Notes: generated from the sequence alone by a model not told the origin. DNA of 64,000 nucleotides from Dokdonella fugitiva (GCF_004342425.1 NZ_SLWQ01000010.1:111898-175897); one strand, 5' to 3'; shown: positions 1 to 9,213, counted from the first letter of the stretch. Numbers and translations are program-made.

Positions 1-706
1 CCGACAGCAATGCGCTGATCAGCGGGCCCGGGTCGTTGGCGACGAGGATCGGGTCGACGCGGTAGTCGTCGACCTTGGTGCCGTCGCCGAGCGTCCAGTG
101 GTAGGTGCCGTTCATGCCCGACTTGTGGACCGCGAGTGCGCGATGACGCACGAGTTCGTCGGGGTGCTGCGGTTCGCCGTAGCGCTCGACGTAGAGCGGG
201 CTCGCATACACCTGGGTGCGGAACACCGACAGGCGCCGCGCGGCGAGGTTCGAGTCGGGCAGGTTGCCGACGCGCAGGCCGACGTCGAGCTCCTTCGCGA
301 TGAGGTCGAGCGGTTCCTGCGTGAGGACGAGCTCGACGCGCAACTCCGGATGCAGCGCATAGAACTCGCCGAGCAGCGGCGCGACCCAGGTGATGCCGAT
401 GGAGTAGGGCGCGGTCACGCGCAGCCATCCGCGCGGGCCGCCCTGCAACTGGCCGACCGCGCTTTCCGCCTCGTCGAGCTGGCGCGCGATCTGCTGGCAA
501 TGCTCGAAGTAGATCGCGCCGGCTTCGGTGAGGCCGAGCTTGCGCGTCGTACGGTGCAGGAGTTGCGCGCCGAGACGCTCCTCGAGCTCCTGCACCTTGC
601 GACTGACCGAGGTCTTGGGCAGGCGCAAGGCGCGCGCTGCCGCGATGAAACTTCCGTGTTCGACCACCTTCACGAAAATCAGGGTGTCGTTGAGGTCGCG
701 GGCCAT
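1..706 (-). CDS. LysR-family transcriptional regulator (3' end outside window)
   Basis: Reading leftward from the ATG at 704-706 gives about 235 residues that begin MARDLNDTLIFVKVVEHGSF and run off the window edge, against about 300 for the family. The N-terminus is a LysR winged helix-turn-helix (FIAAARALRLPKTSVSRKV, then LEERLGAQLLHRTTR); a type 2 periplasmic-binding-like effector domain follows from about residue 90. It is divergent from the RND efflux operon, the classic arrangement for a LysR regulator controlling an efflux pump, so it probably regulates that operon. The inducer cannot be deduced. The missing C-terminus is a window effect and is not decay. Confidence 0.9.
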   Translation of the reverse strand, partial: MARDLNDTLIFVKVVEHGSFIAAARALRLPKTSVSRKVQELEERLGAQLLHRTTRKLGLTEAGAIYFEHCQQIARQLDEAESAVGQLQGGPRGWLRVTAPYSIGITWVAPLLGEFYALHPELRVELVLTQEPLDLIAKELDVGLRVGNLPDSNLAARRLSVFRTQVYASPLYVERYGEPQHPDELVRHRALAVHKSGMNGTYHWTLGDGTKVDDYRVDPILVANDPGPLISALLS

Positions 707-1000
707 GCTCGACTCCGAACGGGGCAGGGATTGGCCCGATGTCGGGACGGTCATTCCCTCATTCAAGCTCTATTTAACGGGAACCCACGCCCTTACTCCG
801 TAGCGCGAGGCCAGTCGCCGACCCGATTCCGCCGCTGTCGATCCGGGCATGCCTGCTTCGTCGAACGGATGGATCGCCGCCCGTCGGGTGTCGCGCAAAC
901 ACCGAATAGCCCTATCGGCGGCAACGCCCGACGCTTGGTCGGGCGCGTCGCCGATGCCAACGATTTTCCGGAAATCACACTCAAGAAACGAGGTCTGCAC
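707..1000. promoter_or_regulatory. Divergent control region between lysR-like gene and RND operon
   Basis: This 294-bp gap separates the divergent regulator and pump genes and should hold both promoters. A clear 8-bp inverted repeat, CGCCCGAC (925-932) with GTCGGGCG (938-945), lies 56 bp before the pump start and could be an operator or a leader hairpin. No convincing -35/-10 pair is visible. Confidence 0.4.
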
Positions 1001-2206
1001 ATGAACTCGCGTCATGCTTCCCTCTTCTCCACGCCGCGACCCGCTGCGATCGCGCTCGCGGCCGCGTTCGCCGCGGCGTTCGTCGCCGCCGGTTGCAGCA
1101 GCCACGCCGCCTCCGGCGAGGCGCACATGCCACCCCCGCCCGAAGTCAGCGTCGCCCAGGTCCTGGTCAAGAACGTGCGCCAGTGGGACGACTTCACCGG
1201 CCGCGTCTCGGCCATCCAGAGCGTCGAACTGCGTCCGCGCGTGAGTGGCTACGTCGACAAGGTCGCCTACAAGGAAGGCAGCGAAGTCGCCAAGGGCGAC
1301 CTCCTGTTCGTGATCGACCAGCGCCCGTACCGCGCCCAGCTCGCCAAGGCGCAGGCCGACCTCGCGCGTGCACGCAGCGAAGCTCAGCTCGCGAAGACGC
1401 AGGATGCGCGCGCGCAGACCCTCGTTTCCGCCAAGGCGATCTCGCGCGAGGAGTTCGACACGCGTCACGCCGCCGTCGCCCAGGCCGAAGCCGCGGTGCG
1501 CGCGGCGCAGGCCGCGGTGACCAGTGCCGAGCTCGACCTGCAGTTCACCGAGGTGCGCTCGCCGATCGCCGGCCGCACGGGCAAGGCGATGATTACCGTC
1601 GGCAACCTCGCGCGCGCCGACGAAACGTTGCTCACCACCGTCGTCTCGATGGATCCGATGTACGTCGACTTCGAAGGCGACGAGCAGGCGTACCTGCGCT
1701 ACGGCGAACTCGCCCGCAAGGGCCAGCGCGCCGAGCTGTCCAACCCGGTGCGCGTCGGCCTCGCCAACGAGGACGATTATCCGCACCGGGGCACGGTCGA
1801 GTTCGTCGACAACCGCGTCGATCCGGCCACCGGCACGATCCACGCGCGCGCGGTGCTGCCCAATCCCGATCGCGCGCTGACGCCGGGCCTGTTCGCGCGC
1901 GTGCAGCTCGAAGGCAGCGCCGAGTTCAAGGCGATGCTCGTCGACGACAAGGCGATCCTCACCGACCAGGACCGCAAGTACGTCTACGTGCTCGGCCCGG
2001 ACAACAAGGCGATGCGCAAGGACATCGTGGCCGGCCGCGTCATCGACGGCCTGCGCGTGGTCGATTCCGGCCTCGAGGCAGAGGACAGCGTGATCATCCG
2101 CGGCATGCAGAAGATCTTCTTCCCCGGCATGCCGGTGCAGCCGAAGACGATCGCGATGGACGAACGCGCCGCACCGGCGGGCCAGGACGCGGTCGCGATG
2201 AAGTAG
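1001..2206 (+). CDS. RND efflux periplasmic adaptor (membrane fusion) lipoprotein
   Basis: This 401-residue protein couples an inner-membrane RND pump to an outer-membrane channel. The ATG at 1001 follows a purine-rich stretch (AAGAAACGAGG). Residues 1-32 form a signal peptide ending in a lipobox (VAAGC, Cys32), so it should be a lipid-anchored periplasmic protein. The order is typical of the family: lipoyl half (RVSGYVDKVAYKEGSEV), alpha hairpin with repeated Ala/Gln (about 110-170), second lipoyl half (LQFTEVRSPIAGRTGK), then beta-barrel and membrane-proximal domains. It is closest in feel to MexE/AcrA-type adaptors. It is the first gene of an operon with the pump, a SnoaL-like protein and the outer-membrane factor. 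Substrates are unknown. Confidence 0.95.
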   Translation: MNSRHASLFSTPRPAAIALAAAFAAAFVAAGCSSHAASGEAHMPPPPEVSVAQVLVKNVRQWDDFTGRVSAIQSVELRPRVSGYVDKVAYKEGSEVAKGDLLFVIDQRPYRAQLAKAQADLARARSEAQLAKTQDARAQTLVSAKAISREEFDTRHAAVAQAEAAVRAAQAAVTSAELDLQFTEVRSPIAGRTGKAMITVGNLARADETLLTTVVSMDPMYVDFEGDEQAYLRYGELARKGQRAELSNPVRVGLANEDDYPHRGTVEFVDNRVDPATGTIHARAVLPNPDRALTPGLFARVQLEGSAEFKAMLVDDKAILTDQDRKYVYVLGPDNKAMRKDIVAGRVIDGLRVVDSGLEAEDSVIIRGMQKIFFPGMPVQPKTIAMDERAAPAGQDAVAMK

Positions 2207-2217
2207 CCGCAACGCCC

Positions 2218-2310
2218 GTCGTCCCGGCGGATACCGGGACCCGGTGCCTCCATCGAGGCCACGGGTGAAGACGCCGGGTTCCGGCTTCCGCCGGAGCGAC
2301 GAGGAAGAAA
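2218..2310. repeat. Dispersed intergenic repeat copies (xanthomonad-type)
   Basis: Two short imperfect palindromes lie between adaptor and pump: CGTCCCGGCGGATACCGGGA (from about 2220) and a GGTTCCGGCTTCCGCCGGAG unit followed by CGACG (from about 2279). They resemble the dispersed palindromes ending in GGAATGACG seen at 17.57, 34.62 and 45.90 kb. They may form a hairpin in the operon transcript between adaptor and pump. Confidence 0.45.
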
Positions 2311-2421
2311 CGAGGCGCAGCCGACCGGCGACAGCGCCGCCCGGCTCCCGAAGCACACAGCAATGCCGCCTCCCGATGGAGGCGGTCCGGATGCGGCCGT
2401 GCGCCGCGCAAGGACAAACCC

Positions 2422-5400
2422 ATGGACTTTTCCAGATTCTTCATCGACCGGCCGATCTTCGCCGCGGTGTTGTCGATCGTGATCTTCGCCGCCGGCCTGA
2501 TCGCGATCCCGATCCTGCCGATCAGCGAATATCCCGAAGTGGTGCCGCCGTCGGTGATCGTGCGCACGGTCTACCCGGGCGCGAATCCGAAGGTGATCGC
2601 CGACACCGTGTCGACGCCGCTGGAGGAAGCGATCAACGGCGTCGAGAACATGATGTACATCAAGTCGGTCGCCGGTTCCGACGGCGTGCTGCAGATGACC
2701 GTCACGTTCCGTCCCGGCACCGATGCCGACGACGCCGCGGTGCGAGTGCAGAACCGCGTGAGCCAGGCGCTCGCGCGCCTGCCCGAGGACGTGCGCCGCC
2801 AGGGCGTGACCACGCAGAAGCAGTCGCCGACCTTCCTCATGGTCGTGCACCTGACCTCGCCGAGCGGCAAGTACGACACGCTGTACCTGCGCAACTACGC
2901 GCGCATGCACGTCAAGGACACGCTCGCGCGCCTGCAGGGCGTCGGCGACGCGCAGATCTTCGGCGGCGGCGACTATGCGATGCGCGCGTGGCTCGACCCC
3001 GACAAGGTCGCCTCGCGCGGCCTCACCGCAGGCGACGTCGTCGCGGCGATGCGCGAGCAGAACGTGCAGGTCTCGGCCGGCCAGCTCGGTGCCGAGCCGA
3101 TGCCGAGCAGCAACTTCCTCACCCTGATCAACGCGCAGGGTCGCCTCAAGACGCCGGAGGAATTCGGCAACATCGTGCTCAAGGCCGGCGCGGACGGCGA
3201 GATCGTGCGCCTGTCCGACGTCGCGCGGCTCGAACTCGGCGCGGGCGACTACACCCTGCGCTCGCAACTCGATGGCAAGAACGCGGTCGGCATCGGCATC
3301 TTCCAGGCGCCGGGCGCGAACGCGCTGGAGATCCAGAAGTCGGTCATCGCCAACATGGACGAGATGGCCAAGCGCTTCCCCGAGGGCATCAAGTACGAGG
3401 CCGTCTACGACACGACGATCTTCGTGCGCGACTCGATCAAGGCGGTGGTGAGCACGCTGCTCGAGGCGGTGCTGCTGGTCGTGCTCGTGGTGATCCTGTT
3501 CCTGCAGACCTGGCGCGCGTCGATCATCCCGCTGATCGCGGTACCGGTGTCGATCGTCGGCACGTTCGCGGCGCTCTACCTGCTCGGTTTCTCGATCAAC
3601 ACGCTGAGCCTGTTCGGCCTCGTGCTCGCGATCGGCATCGTCGTCGACGACGCGATCGTCGTGGTGGAGAACGTCGAGCGCAACATCGAGGAAGGCCGCA
3701 GCCCGCTCGAGGCGGCGCACCAGGCGATGAAGGAAGTGTCCGGCCCGATCATCGCGATCGCGCTGGTGCTGTGCGCGGTGTTCGTGCCGATGGCGTTCCT
3801 CAACGGCGTGACCGGCCAGTTCTACAAGCAGTTCGCGGTGACGATCGCGATCTCGACGGTCATCTCGGCGATCAACTCGCTGACCCTGTCGCCCGCGCTC
3901 GCCGCGCGCCTGCTCAAGGCGCACGACGCGCCGAAGGACGCGCTGTCGCGCCTGATCGAGCGCCTGTTCGGCTGGGTGTTCCGTCCGTTCAACCGCTTCT
4001 TCAAGCGCAGCTCGGATCGCTACCAGGGCGCGGTGTCGCGCACGCTGGTGCGTCGCGCCGCGGTGTTCGCGGTGTACGCGGTGCTGCTCGTCGCGACGGG
4101 GCTGATGTTCCGCATCGTGCCGCCGGGCTTCATCCCGACCCAGGACAAGCTCTACCTGATCGCGGGCGTGAAGACGCCGGAAGGTTCGTCGATCGAACGC
4201 ACCGACGCGCTGCTCAAGAAGGTCGCCGACATCGCGATGAAGACCGAAGGCGTCGCGCACTCGGTCGCGTTCCCGGGCCTCAACGCGCTGCAGTTCACCA
4301 ACACCCCGAACACGGGCGTGGTGTTCTTTCCGCTGAAGCCGTTCAACGAGCGTCATCGCACGGCGGCCGAGATCGTCACCGAGATCAACCAGAAGATCGG
4401 CGGCCTGCAGGACGGCTTCACGTTCGCGCTGATGCCGCCGCCGATCCTCGGCCTCGGCAACGGCAACGGCTACCAGGCCTTCATCGAGGACCGCGACAAC
4501 CTCGGCTACGGCGCGCTGCAGACCGCGGTGCAGTCGATGCAGGGTGCGATCGCGCAGACGCCGGGCATGGGCTTCCCGATCTCGAGCTACCAGGCCAACG
4601 TGCCGCAGCTCGACGCCGAGGTCGACCGCGTCAAGGCGAAGGCGCAGGGCGTGTCGCTGACCGGCCTGTTCGACACGCTGCAGACCTACCTCGGCTCGGT
4701 CTACGTCAACGACTTCAACCAGTTCGGCCGCACCTGGCAGGTCATCGCGCAGGCGGACGGTTCGTTCCGCGACAGCGTCGAGGACATCGCCAAGCTGCGC
4801 ACGCGCAACGACCGCGGCGAGATGGTGCCGATCGGCTCGATGGTGAAGATCCACCAGACCTACGGCCCCGACCCGGTGCTGCGCTACAACGGCTATCCCG
4901 CGGCGGACCTCGCCGGCGAAGGCGACCCGCGCCTGCTGTCGTCGGCGCAGGCGATGGGCATCGTCGCCGACACCGCCGACAAGGTGCTGCCGAACGGCAT
5001 GAAGATCGAATGGACCGATCTCAGCTACCAGCAGGCGACGCAGGGCAAGGCCGCGCTGGTCGTGTTCCCGCTGGCGATCCTGCTCGCGTTCCTCGTGCTT
5101 GCGGCGCTGTACGAGAGCTGGACCCTGCCGCTCGCGGTGATCCTGATCGTGCCGATGTGCATGCTCGCCGCGCTGCTCGGCGTCAAGCTCACCGGCGGCG
5201 ACAACAACGTGTTCGTGCAGGTGGGCCTGGTCGTGCTGATGGGCCTCGCGTGCAAGAACGCGATCCTCATCGTCGAGTTCGCGCGCGAGCTGGAGATGCA
5301 GGGCAGGGGCATCGTCGAGGCCGCGCTGGAAGCGTGCCGCCTGCGCCTGCGCCCGATCGTGATGACCTCGATCGCGTTCATTGCCGGCACCGTGCCGCTC

Positions 5401-5592
5401 GTGCTCTCGCACGGCGCGGGCGCGGAAGTGCGCTCGGCCACCGGCATCACGGTGTTCGCGGGCATGATCGGCGTGACGCTGTTCGGCCTGTTCCTCACGC
5501 CGGTGTTCTACGTGACCCTGCGCAAGCTGTTCGGCAGCCGCCCGCTCGTGTCGCACGGCCAGCACGGCGAGATCGCCCATGCCCATGCATGA
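2422..5592 (+). CDS. RND multidrug efflux permease (HAE1 family, AcrB/MexF-like)
   Basis: This 1056-residue protein has the full family length. It begins MDFSRFFIDRPIFAAVLSIV, the hallmark RND N-terminus with TM1, and has two large periplasmic loops and twelve expected membrane segments. The proton-relay aspartates are present in TM4 (GIVVDDAIVVVEN, about Asp409-Asp410). The start follows AAGGACAAACCC. It should pump hydrophobic compounds across the envelope using the proton gradient, together with the adaptor upstream and the outer-membrane factor downstream. Its 3' end overlaps the next gene by 14 bp. MexF-like is the nearest named comparison; the true substrate is unknown. Confidence 0.96.
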   Translation: MDFSRFFIDRPIFAAVLSIVIFAAGLIAIPILPISEYPEVVPPSVIVRTVYPGANPKVIADTVSTPLEEAINGVENMMYIKSVAGSDGVLQMTVTFRPGTDADDAAVRVQNRVSQALARLPEDVRRQGVTTQKQSPTFLMVVHLTSPSGKYDTLYLRNYARMHVKDTLARLQGVGDAQIFGGGDYAMRAWLDPDKVASRGLTAGDVVAAMREQNVQVSAGQLGAEPMPSSNFLTLINAQGRLKTPEEFGNIVLKAGADGEIVRLSDVARLELGAGDYTLRSQLDGKNAVGIGIFQAPGANALEIQKSVIANMDEMAKRFPEGIKYEAVYDTTIFVRDSIKAVVSTLLEAVLLVVLVVILFLQTWRASIIPLIAVPVSIVGTFAALYLLGFSINTLSLFGLVLAIGIVVDDAIVVVENVERNIEEGRSPLEAAHQAMKEVSGPIIAIALVLCAVFVPMAFLNGVTGQFYKQFAVTIAISTVISAINSLTLSPALAARLLKAHDAPKDALSRLIERLFGWVFRPFNRFFKRSSDRYQGAVSRTLVRRAAVFAVYAVLLVATGLMFRIVPPGFIPTQDKLYLIAGVKTPEGSSIERTDALLKKVADIAMKTEGVAHSVAFPGLNALQFTNTPNTGVVFFPLKPFNERHRTAAEIVTEINQKIGGLQDGFTFALMPPPILGLGNGNGYQAFIEDRDNLGYGALQTAVQSMQGAIAQTPGMGFPISSYQANVPQLDAEVDRVKAKAQGVSLTGLFDTLQTYLGSVYVNDFNQFGRTWQVIAQADGSFRDSVEDIAKLRTRNDRGEMVPIGSMVKIHQTYGPDPVLRYNGYPAADLAGEGDPRLLSSAQAMGIVADTADKVLPNGMKIEWTDLSYQQATQGKAALVVFPLAILLAFLVLAALYESWTLPLAVILIVPMCMLAALLGVKLTGGDNNVFVQVGLVVLMGLACKNAILIVEFARELEMQGRGIVEAALEACRLRLRPIVMTSIAFIAGTVPLVLSHGAGAEVRSATGITVFAGMIGVTLFGLFLTPVFYVTLRKLFGSRPLVSHGQHGEIAHAHA

Positions 5593-6181
5593 GCATGATC
5601 GCCGCCGCATGGCGCCGTCGTTCGCGGCGGCGTCCGTGCCGGCTGCAGCGGTGGCGCGCACCGACGCGGCCGGACCCGCGCATGCGGCCGGCGCGGTCGG
5701 GCCGCGCGACCAGCTCGCGATCGTCGACGCGCTGTACCGCTTCGGCGCCGGGCAGGACCTGCGCGACCGCGCGTTGTTCGCGTCGGCGTTCGCCGCCGAC
5801 GCGACGCTCGACTTCAGCCAGCCAGCCGGCCGCTTCGGCGTCGCGCTCGCGCCCTTCGCGGGGCGCGAGGTGATCGTCGAGACGATCTTCGCGGCGATCG
5901 CCGCGCTGGACACGACCCACACCGTGACGAACCCGCGCATCACCGGTTACGACGGCGAGCGCGCGGGCCTGTTCGCGCTCGTCGAGGCGCAGCACCTGCC
6001 GCGCGGCGACCACCGCCGGCACCTGCTGCTCAAGAACATCTACCACGTCGATCTCGTGCGCCACGACGGCCTCTGGCTGATCGAGCACATGCGCATCGAC
6101 AACGTCTGGTCCGCCGGCGACCCCACGGTGCTGTTTGCGAACGCACCCGTCGCCGCGACCGAGGAGAACCCTCATGGCTGA
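5579..6181 (+). CDS. SnoaL-like (NTF2 fold) protein inside the efflux operon
   Basis: This 200-residue protein reads as a SnoaL_4/NTF2-like domain: DQLAIVDALYRFGAGQDLRD begins the first helix, and a cone-shaped fold with HHxx-type basic strands follows (LLKNIYHVDLVRHDGLWLIE). Such domains act as small-molecule isomerases, hydrolases, dehydratases or non-enzymatic binders. The start overlaps the pump end by 14 bp and the stop overlaps the outer-membrane factor start by 8 bp, so translation is coupled. ATG 5609 is an alternative start. An internal, translationally coupled enzyme gene in an RND operon suggests it acts on or binds the pump's inducer or substrate; that is inference. Confidence 0.75.
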   Translation: MPMHEHDRRRMAPSFAAASVPAAAVARTDAAGPAHAAGAVGPRDQLAIVDALYRFGAGQDLRDRALFASAFAADATLDFSQPAGRFGVALAPFAGREVIVETIFAAIAALDTTHTVTNPRITGYDGERAGLFALVEAQHLPRGDHRRHLLLKNIYHVDLVRHDGLWLIEHMRIDNVWSAGDPTVLFANAPVAATEENPHG

Positions 6182-7634
6182 TCCCATCCTGTCCACGGCG
6201 CCGAAGGCGCTCGCACTCGGCCTCATGCTCGCGCTCGGCGCGTGCACGGTCGGTCCCGACTACGTGAAGCCCGATGCCGCCGCGCCGGCCGAATTCGCGC
6301 GTGCCGACGCCGCCACCGATGCGGCCGCGGTTCCCGCGCCCGATGATGCATTCTGGGCGCGCTTCGGCGACGCCGAACTCACCGCGCTCATCGAGCAGGC
6401 GCTCGCCGCGAACAACGACCTCAAGGTCGCGCTCGCCCACTACGAGCGCGCCAACGCGGAACTGCGCAGCGCGAAGTTCGACGCACTGCCGGTGATCACC
6501 GCGAGTGCGAACGGCCAGGACATCCGCGCCAGCGCCGACCAGTTGCCCGGCGTCGACCGCGACGGCCGCGACACGAAGAGCTACGACGCTGGCGTCGCTG
6601 CGAGCTGGGAGCTCGACCTCTTCGGCCGCATCCGCCGCTCGATCGAAGCCGGTCGCGCCGACGCGGCCGCGAGTGCAGCCGACCTCGCCGCGGCGCAGGT
6701 CGCGATCGCGGGTTCCGTCGCGCGCACGTACGTGGAACTTCGCGGCCTGCAGGAACGCCTGCGCGTCGCGCAGGACAATGCAACGAACCAGCGCGAAACA
6801 CTGCAGCTCGTCGACGCGCGCGTGAACGCGGGCGGCGGCACCGACTTCGACAGCGCGCGTGCGCGCGCGCAGCTCGAAACGACCGACGCGCGCGTGCCTG
6901 CGCTCGAGGCGCAGATCGCGTTCGCGATGCATCGCCTCGCCGTGCTCACCGGCCGCACGCCCGGCGCGCTGATCGAGGAACTGCAAACGCCGGGCGCATT
7001 GCCCGCGCTGCCCGAACGCCTCGACGCCGGCACGCCGGGCGAGCTGCTGCGCCGTCGCCCCGACGTCGCCGCGGCCGAGCAGCGCCTGCATGCCGCGACC
7101 GCGCGTATCGGCGTCGCCACCGCCGACCTGTTCCCGCGCTTCACGCTCGGCGGCCTGCTCGGCACCCAGGCGATCAGCACGGGCTCGCTGTTCGAACGCG
7201 ACAGCGAAACGCATCTGCTCGCGCTCGGCGTCGACTGGTCCTTCCTCGACGTCGGCCACGTCCGCGCACGCATCGCCGCGAGCGGCGCCGACGCCGAAGC
7301 CGCGCTCGCGCAGTACCGCCAGAGCGTGCTGCTCGCGCTCGAGGACACCGAGAACGCGCTCGTGCGCTACGCCAAGGCGCGCGCCGAAGACGCCCAACTC
7401 GAACGCGCCGCCACCGACAGCGCCGAAGCCGCCCGCCTCGCCCGCGTCCGCTACGAAGCCGGCGCCGCCGGCCTGCTCGAAGTGCTCGACGCCGAACGCA
7501 GCCGCCTGCAGGCCCAGGACGCCTTCGCCGACGCACGCACGCGCAGCGTCACCGGCGCCGTCGCCCTCTATCAGGCCCTCGCCGGCGGCTGGCCGCAGCA
7601 CGTGCCGCAGCGCGAGGGCATCGCGCAGCGCTGA
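6174..7634 (+). CDS. RND outer-membrane factor lipoprotein (NodT family)
   Basis: This 486-residue TolC-like channel starts at ATG 6174, preceded by GAGGAGAACC. A signal peptide ends in lipobox LGAC with Cys24, followed by TVGPDYVKP, the signature of NodT-type factors. Two repeated outer-membrane efflux domains follow (FWARFGDAELTALIEQALAAN and ELLRRRPDVAAAEQRL). It completes a tripartite pump whose three parts are all encoded here. The last 200 residues are extremely Ala/Arg/Glu rich in line with the local 75% G+C. No terminator-like T-run follows; the next element is a hairpin repeat at about 7.69 kb. Confidence 0.95.
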   Translation: MADPILSTAPKALALGLMLALGACTVGPDYVKPDAAAPAEFARADAATDAAAVPAPDDAFWARFGDAELTALIEQALAANNDLKVALAHYERANAELRSAKFDALPVITASANGQDIRASADQLPGVDRDGRDTKSYDAGVAASWELDLFGRIRRSIEAGRADAAASAADLAAAQVAIAGSVARTYVELRGLQERLRVAQDNATNQRETLQLVDARVNAGGGTDFDSARARAQLETTDARVPALEAQIAFAMHRLAVLTGRTPGALIEELQTPGALPALPERLDAGTPGELLRRRPDVAAAEQRLHAATARIGVATADLFPRFTLGGLLGTQAISTGSLFERDSETHLLALGVDWSFLDVGHVRARIAASGADAEAALAQYRQSVLLALEDTENALVRYAKARAEDAQLERAATDSAEAARLARVRYEAGAAGLLEVLDAERSRLQAQDAFADARTRSVTGAVALYQALAGGWPQHVPQREGIAQR

Positions 7635-7688
7635 GGCGCCGACTCCCTGCCGTCGCCCTTTTTCGTTTCGCCCCTCGCGCGCATTTCG

Positions 7689-7731
7689 CCTCTCTCGCTT
7701 GCGGGAGAGGCCGCCGCGCGACGCGCGGCGG
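7689..7731. repeat. Paired hairpins, xanthomonad REP-like element
   Basis: CCTCTCTCGCTTGCGGGAGA with a final GG folds as one hairpin, and the adjacent CCGCCGCGCGACGCGCGGCG with a final G as a second. GGTGAGGG follows. CTCTCCC(GCTTGC)GGGAGAG...GGTGAGGG elements are common between genes in Xanthomonadales. Here it lies about 55 bp after the efflux operon and may end transcription. Confidence 0.55.
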
Positions 7732-7952
7732 GTGAGGGCATCCGGAGCGTAAGCCTACGTAGCCGTCGACGCTCCGCCAGAACCGCAACCGCCATCGACG
7801 GAGTCGGCCGGATCGCGCTCCCCGCGTCACCCTCCGTGCTCCCCGCTCCAACCCCGCCGCCGGGTCCTCCACCCGAAGGCCACGGAACTCGACACGCCAC
7901 GCTCGACGCTCGACGCTCGCCGCGCCAGGCGCCGGACGCGAACGCCCGAGCG

Positions 7953-8225
7953 CCGAGCCCGAACGGACAAGGCGCAGGCCTCGAACCCCGAGCTCCGAGC
8001 CCGGACGACAAAGCTCAGGGCTGGAACGGCCGAGCGCCGAACTCGAAAGGCGGAGTTCCGATCTCGAAAAGTCGAGCTCCGAACTCGAAGGTCCGAGTTG
8101 CGAATCCGAAAGGTCGAGCTTCGCGAGGAGAGCGCCGAGCTTCGCGCTCGAAGTGCGAGGCTCTGCACTCGTCCCTCCGCGCTCGGAACTCGATCCTCCA
8201 CCCGCGAAACCCGACCTTCCGGGCG
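7953..8225. repeat. Degenerate 21-bp tandem repeat, about 13 units
   Basis: Units start every 21 bp (7953, 7974, 7995, 8016, 8037, 8058, 8079, 8100 and so on to about 8205). The best conserved, at 8037-8120, follow a CCGAACTCGAAAGGYCGAG pattern. The register never shifts although the bases vary, so any reading frame through it shows a 7-residue period. I see no ribosome-binding site or domain that would make it a gene. The rest of 7635-8539 holds no gene that I can support. Confidence 0.6.
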
Positions 8226-8331
8226 ACGAGCGCCAATGGCGCCCGGGAAAGCCCGATCCAGAGGGTTCCGAGCTTGCGGATCGCAGAAGCCGGAACGGAC
8301 TCCTGAACCGACTCCGCCATTACCCGTTACG

Positions 8332-8375
8332 CCCGTATGTCCAGATGTGTAACCTGTTACGTCTTCACATACGGG
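8332..8375. repeat. Inverted repeat at the left edge of the low-GC cassette region
   Basis: CCCGTATGT (8332-8340) pairs with ACATACGGG (8367-8375) around a loop that itself contains GTGTAAC and GTTACG. The element sits where the high-GC repeat DNA gives way to lower-GC accessory DNA, about 165 bp before the first cassette gene. It could be a recombination remnant or a regulatory hairpin. It does not match the attC consensus of the neighbouring sites. Confidence 0.4.
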
Positions 8376-8539
8376 ATGTTGCGCGGTAGGGCGGACTCCA
8401 TTGCGAGCCGACCGGCACCACAGGTGATTGATGTCGCACGGGAAATCATCTTGACCGGCAGGGGCGAGGACGAGCACGATGCCGCGCAATGCCCCGATCT
8501 CGGGGTCTATTTGTGGTTTGAACGCACTAATGGATCTCG

Positions 8540-9205
8540 ATGACCTGGCATAGATACAGCATTTGGGACGACTGGAAAGAGTGGACGCAGTTTCTTGCGC
8601 TCGTGGACTATTCACTCGAAAGCTCAGCGTCTGTTTGGAAGTCCCTCCCGGTCAAAGACAGGGATCAGGTAACCCTCATACGCACAAATGGCGGCTCTAA
8701 ATTCACTTGTCCAGGCGATAGGTTCTTACCGACACTCGAAAGCCGCCACACCGTATGCACCCTGCTCATACTGTCCTCATATGCATTGATTGAGGGCCAT
8801 GTTGAGGAGGTGCTAAGCCATGCAGCCGATTCGTCACTTGCTTCGGTTGCTCTCGTAAACGACTTTCGCAATGGCATCGTGACTGCCAAGGGCCTCTGCT
8901 CTAGCGGAGGCATCGAGAAGTGGGGTACAACGCTACTAAGTGCTTTCGCCCGAGACTGGACCAATGTGCATGGCGGCAAGGCCGGCGCCGTAGAGGTAGC
9001 AACAGTCCGCAATGCCCTAGCTCATGGCAGAAAGTGCGTGACCACCTCCATGGTCAACCGCGTTTCGGCAGCTGGCGGAGCGCTCCCATGGAGTGTCGGC
9101 GATCCCATTACGCTGGATATGGCGTTGACTAGCCTATACCGCAATCGTTTGAGGTCGTTTGCACGTGTGGTTGGGACGGCTGCGCACGTGACGGCGTACC
9201 CTTAG
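8540..9205 (+). CDS. HEPN-like protein in first integron cassette
   Basis: This 221-residue protein has no identified family name, but residues 157-162 read RNALAH, the R-x4-H motif of HEPN RNase domains. It follows a helical region (LILSSYALIEGHVEEVLSHA) like those of RiboL-PSP/MAE-type HEPN proteins. HEPN domains with this motif cleave RNA in toxin-antitoxin and antiphage systems, so an RNA-targeting or abortive-infection role is possible; this is inference from a short motif. Codon use and G+C are well below those of the efflux operon, which points to transfer. No antitoxin is adjacent. An attC-like site follows 8 bp after the stop. Confidence 0.65.
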   Translation: MTWHRYSIWDDWKEWTQFLALVDYSLESSASVWKSLPVKDRDQVTLIRTNGGSKFTCPGDRFLPTLESRHTVCTLLILSSYALIEGHVEEVLSHAADSSLASVALVNDFRNGIVTAKGLCSSGGIEKWGTTLLSAFARDWTNVHGGKAGAVEVATVRNALAHGRKCVTTSMVNRVSAAGGALPWSVGDPITLDMALTSLYRNRLRSFARVVGTAAHVTAYP

Positions 9206-9213
9206 CGTGCAGG

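Noticed and set aside
1984..5943. Very long open frame antisense to the RND pump
   Set aside because: High-GC coding DNA leaves few stops on the opposite strand. Its product is Arg/His/Asp-rich with no domain, whereas the plus-strand frame is a full RND permease.
8332..8375. Palindrome considered as an attI or attC site
   Set aside because: It lacks GTTRRRC-type cores and the CAAGCCG arm shared by the five accepted sites; kept only as an inverted repeat.
7827..8615. Open frames on both strands through the 21-bp repeat region
   Set aside because: They read repetitive Ser/Arg heptads, have no ribosome-binding site and no domain; the repeat explains why they stay open.
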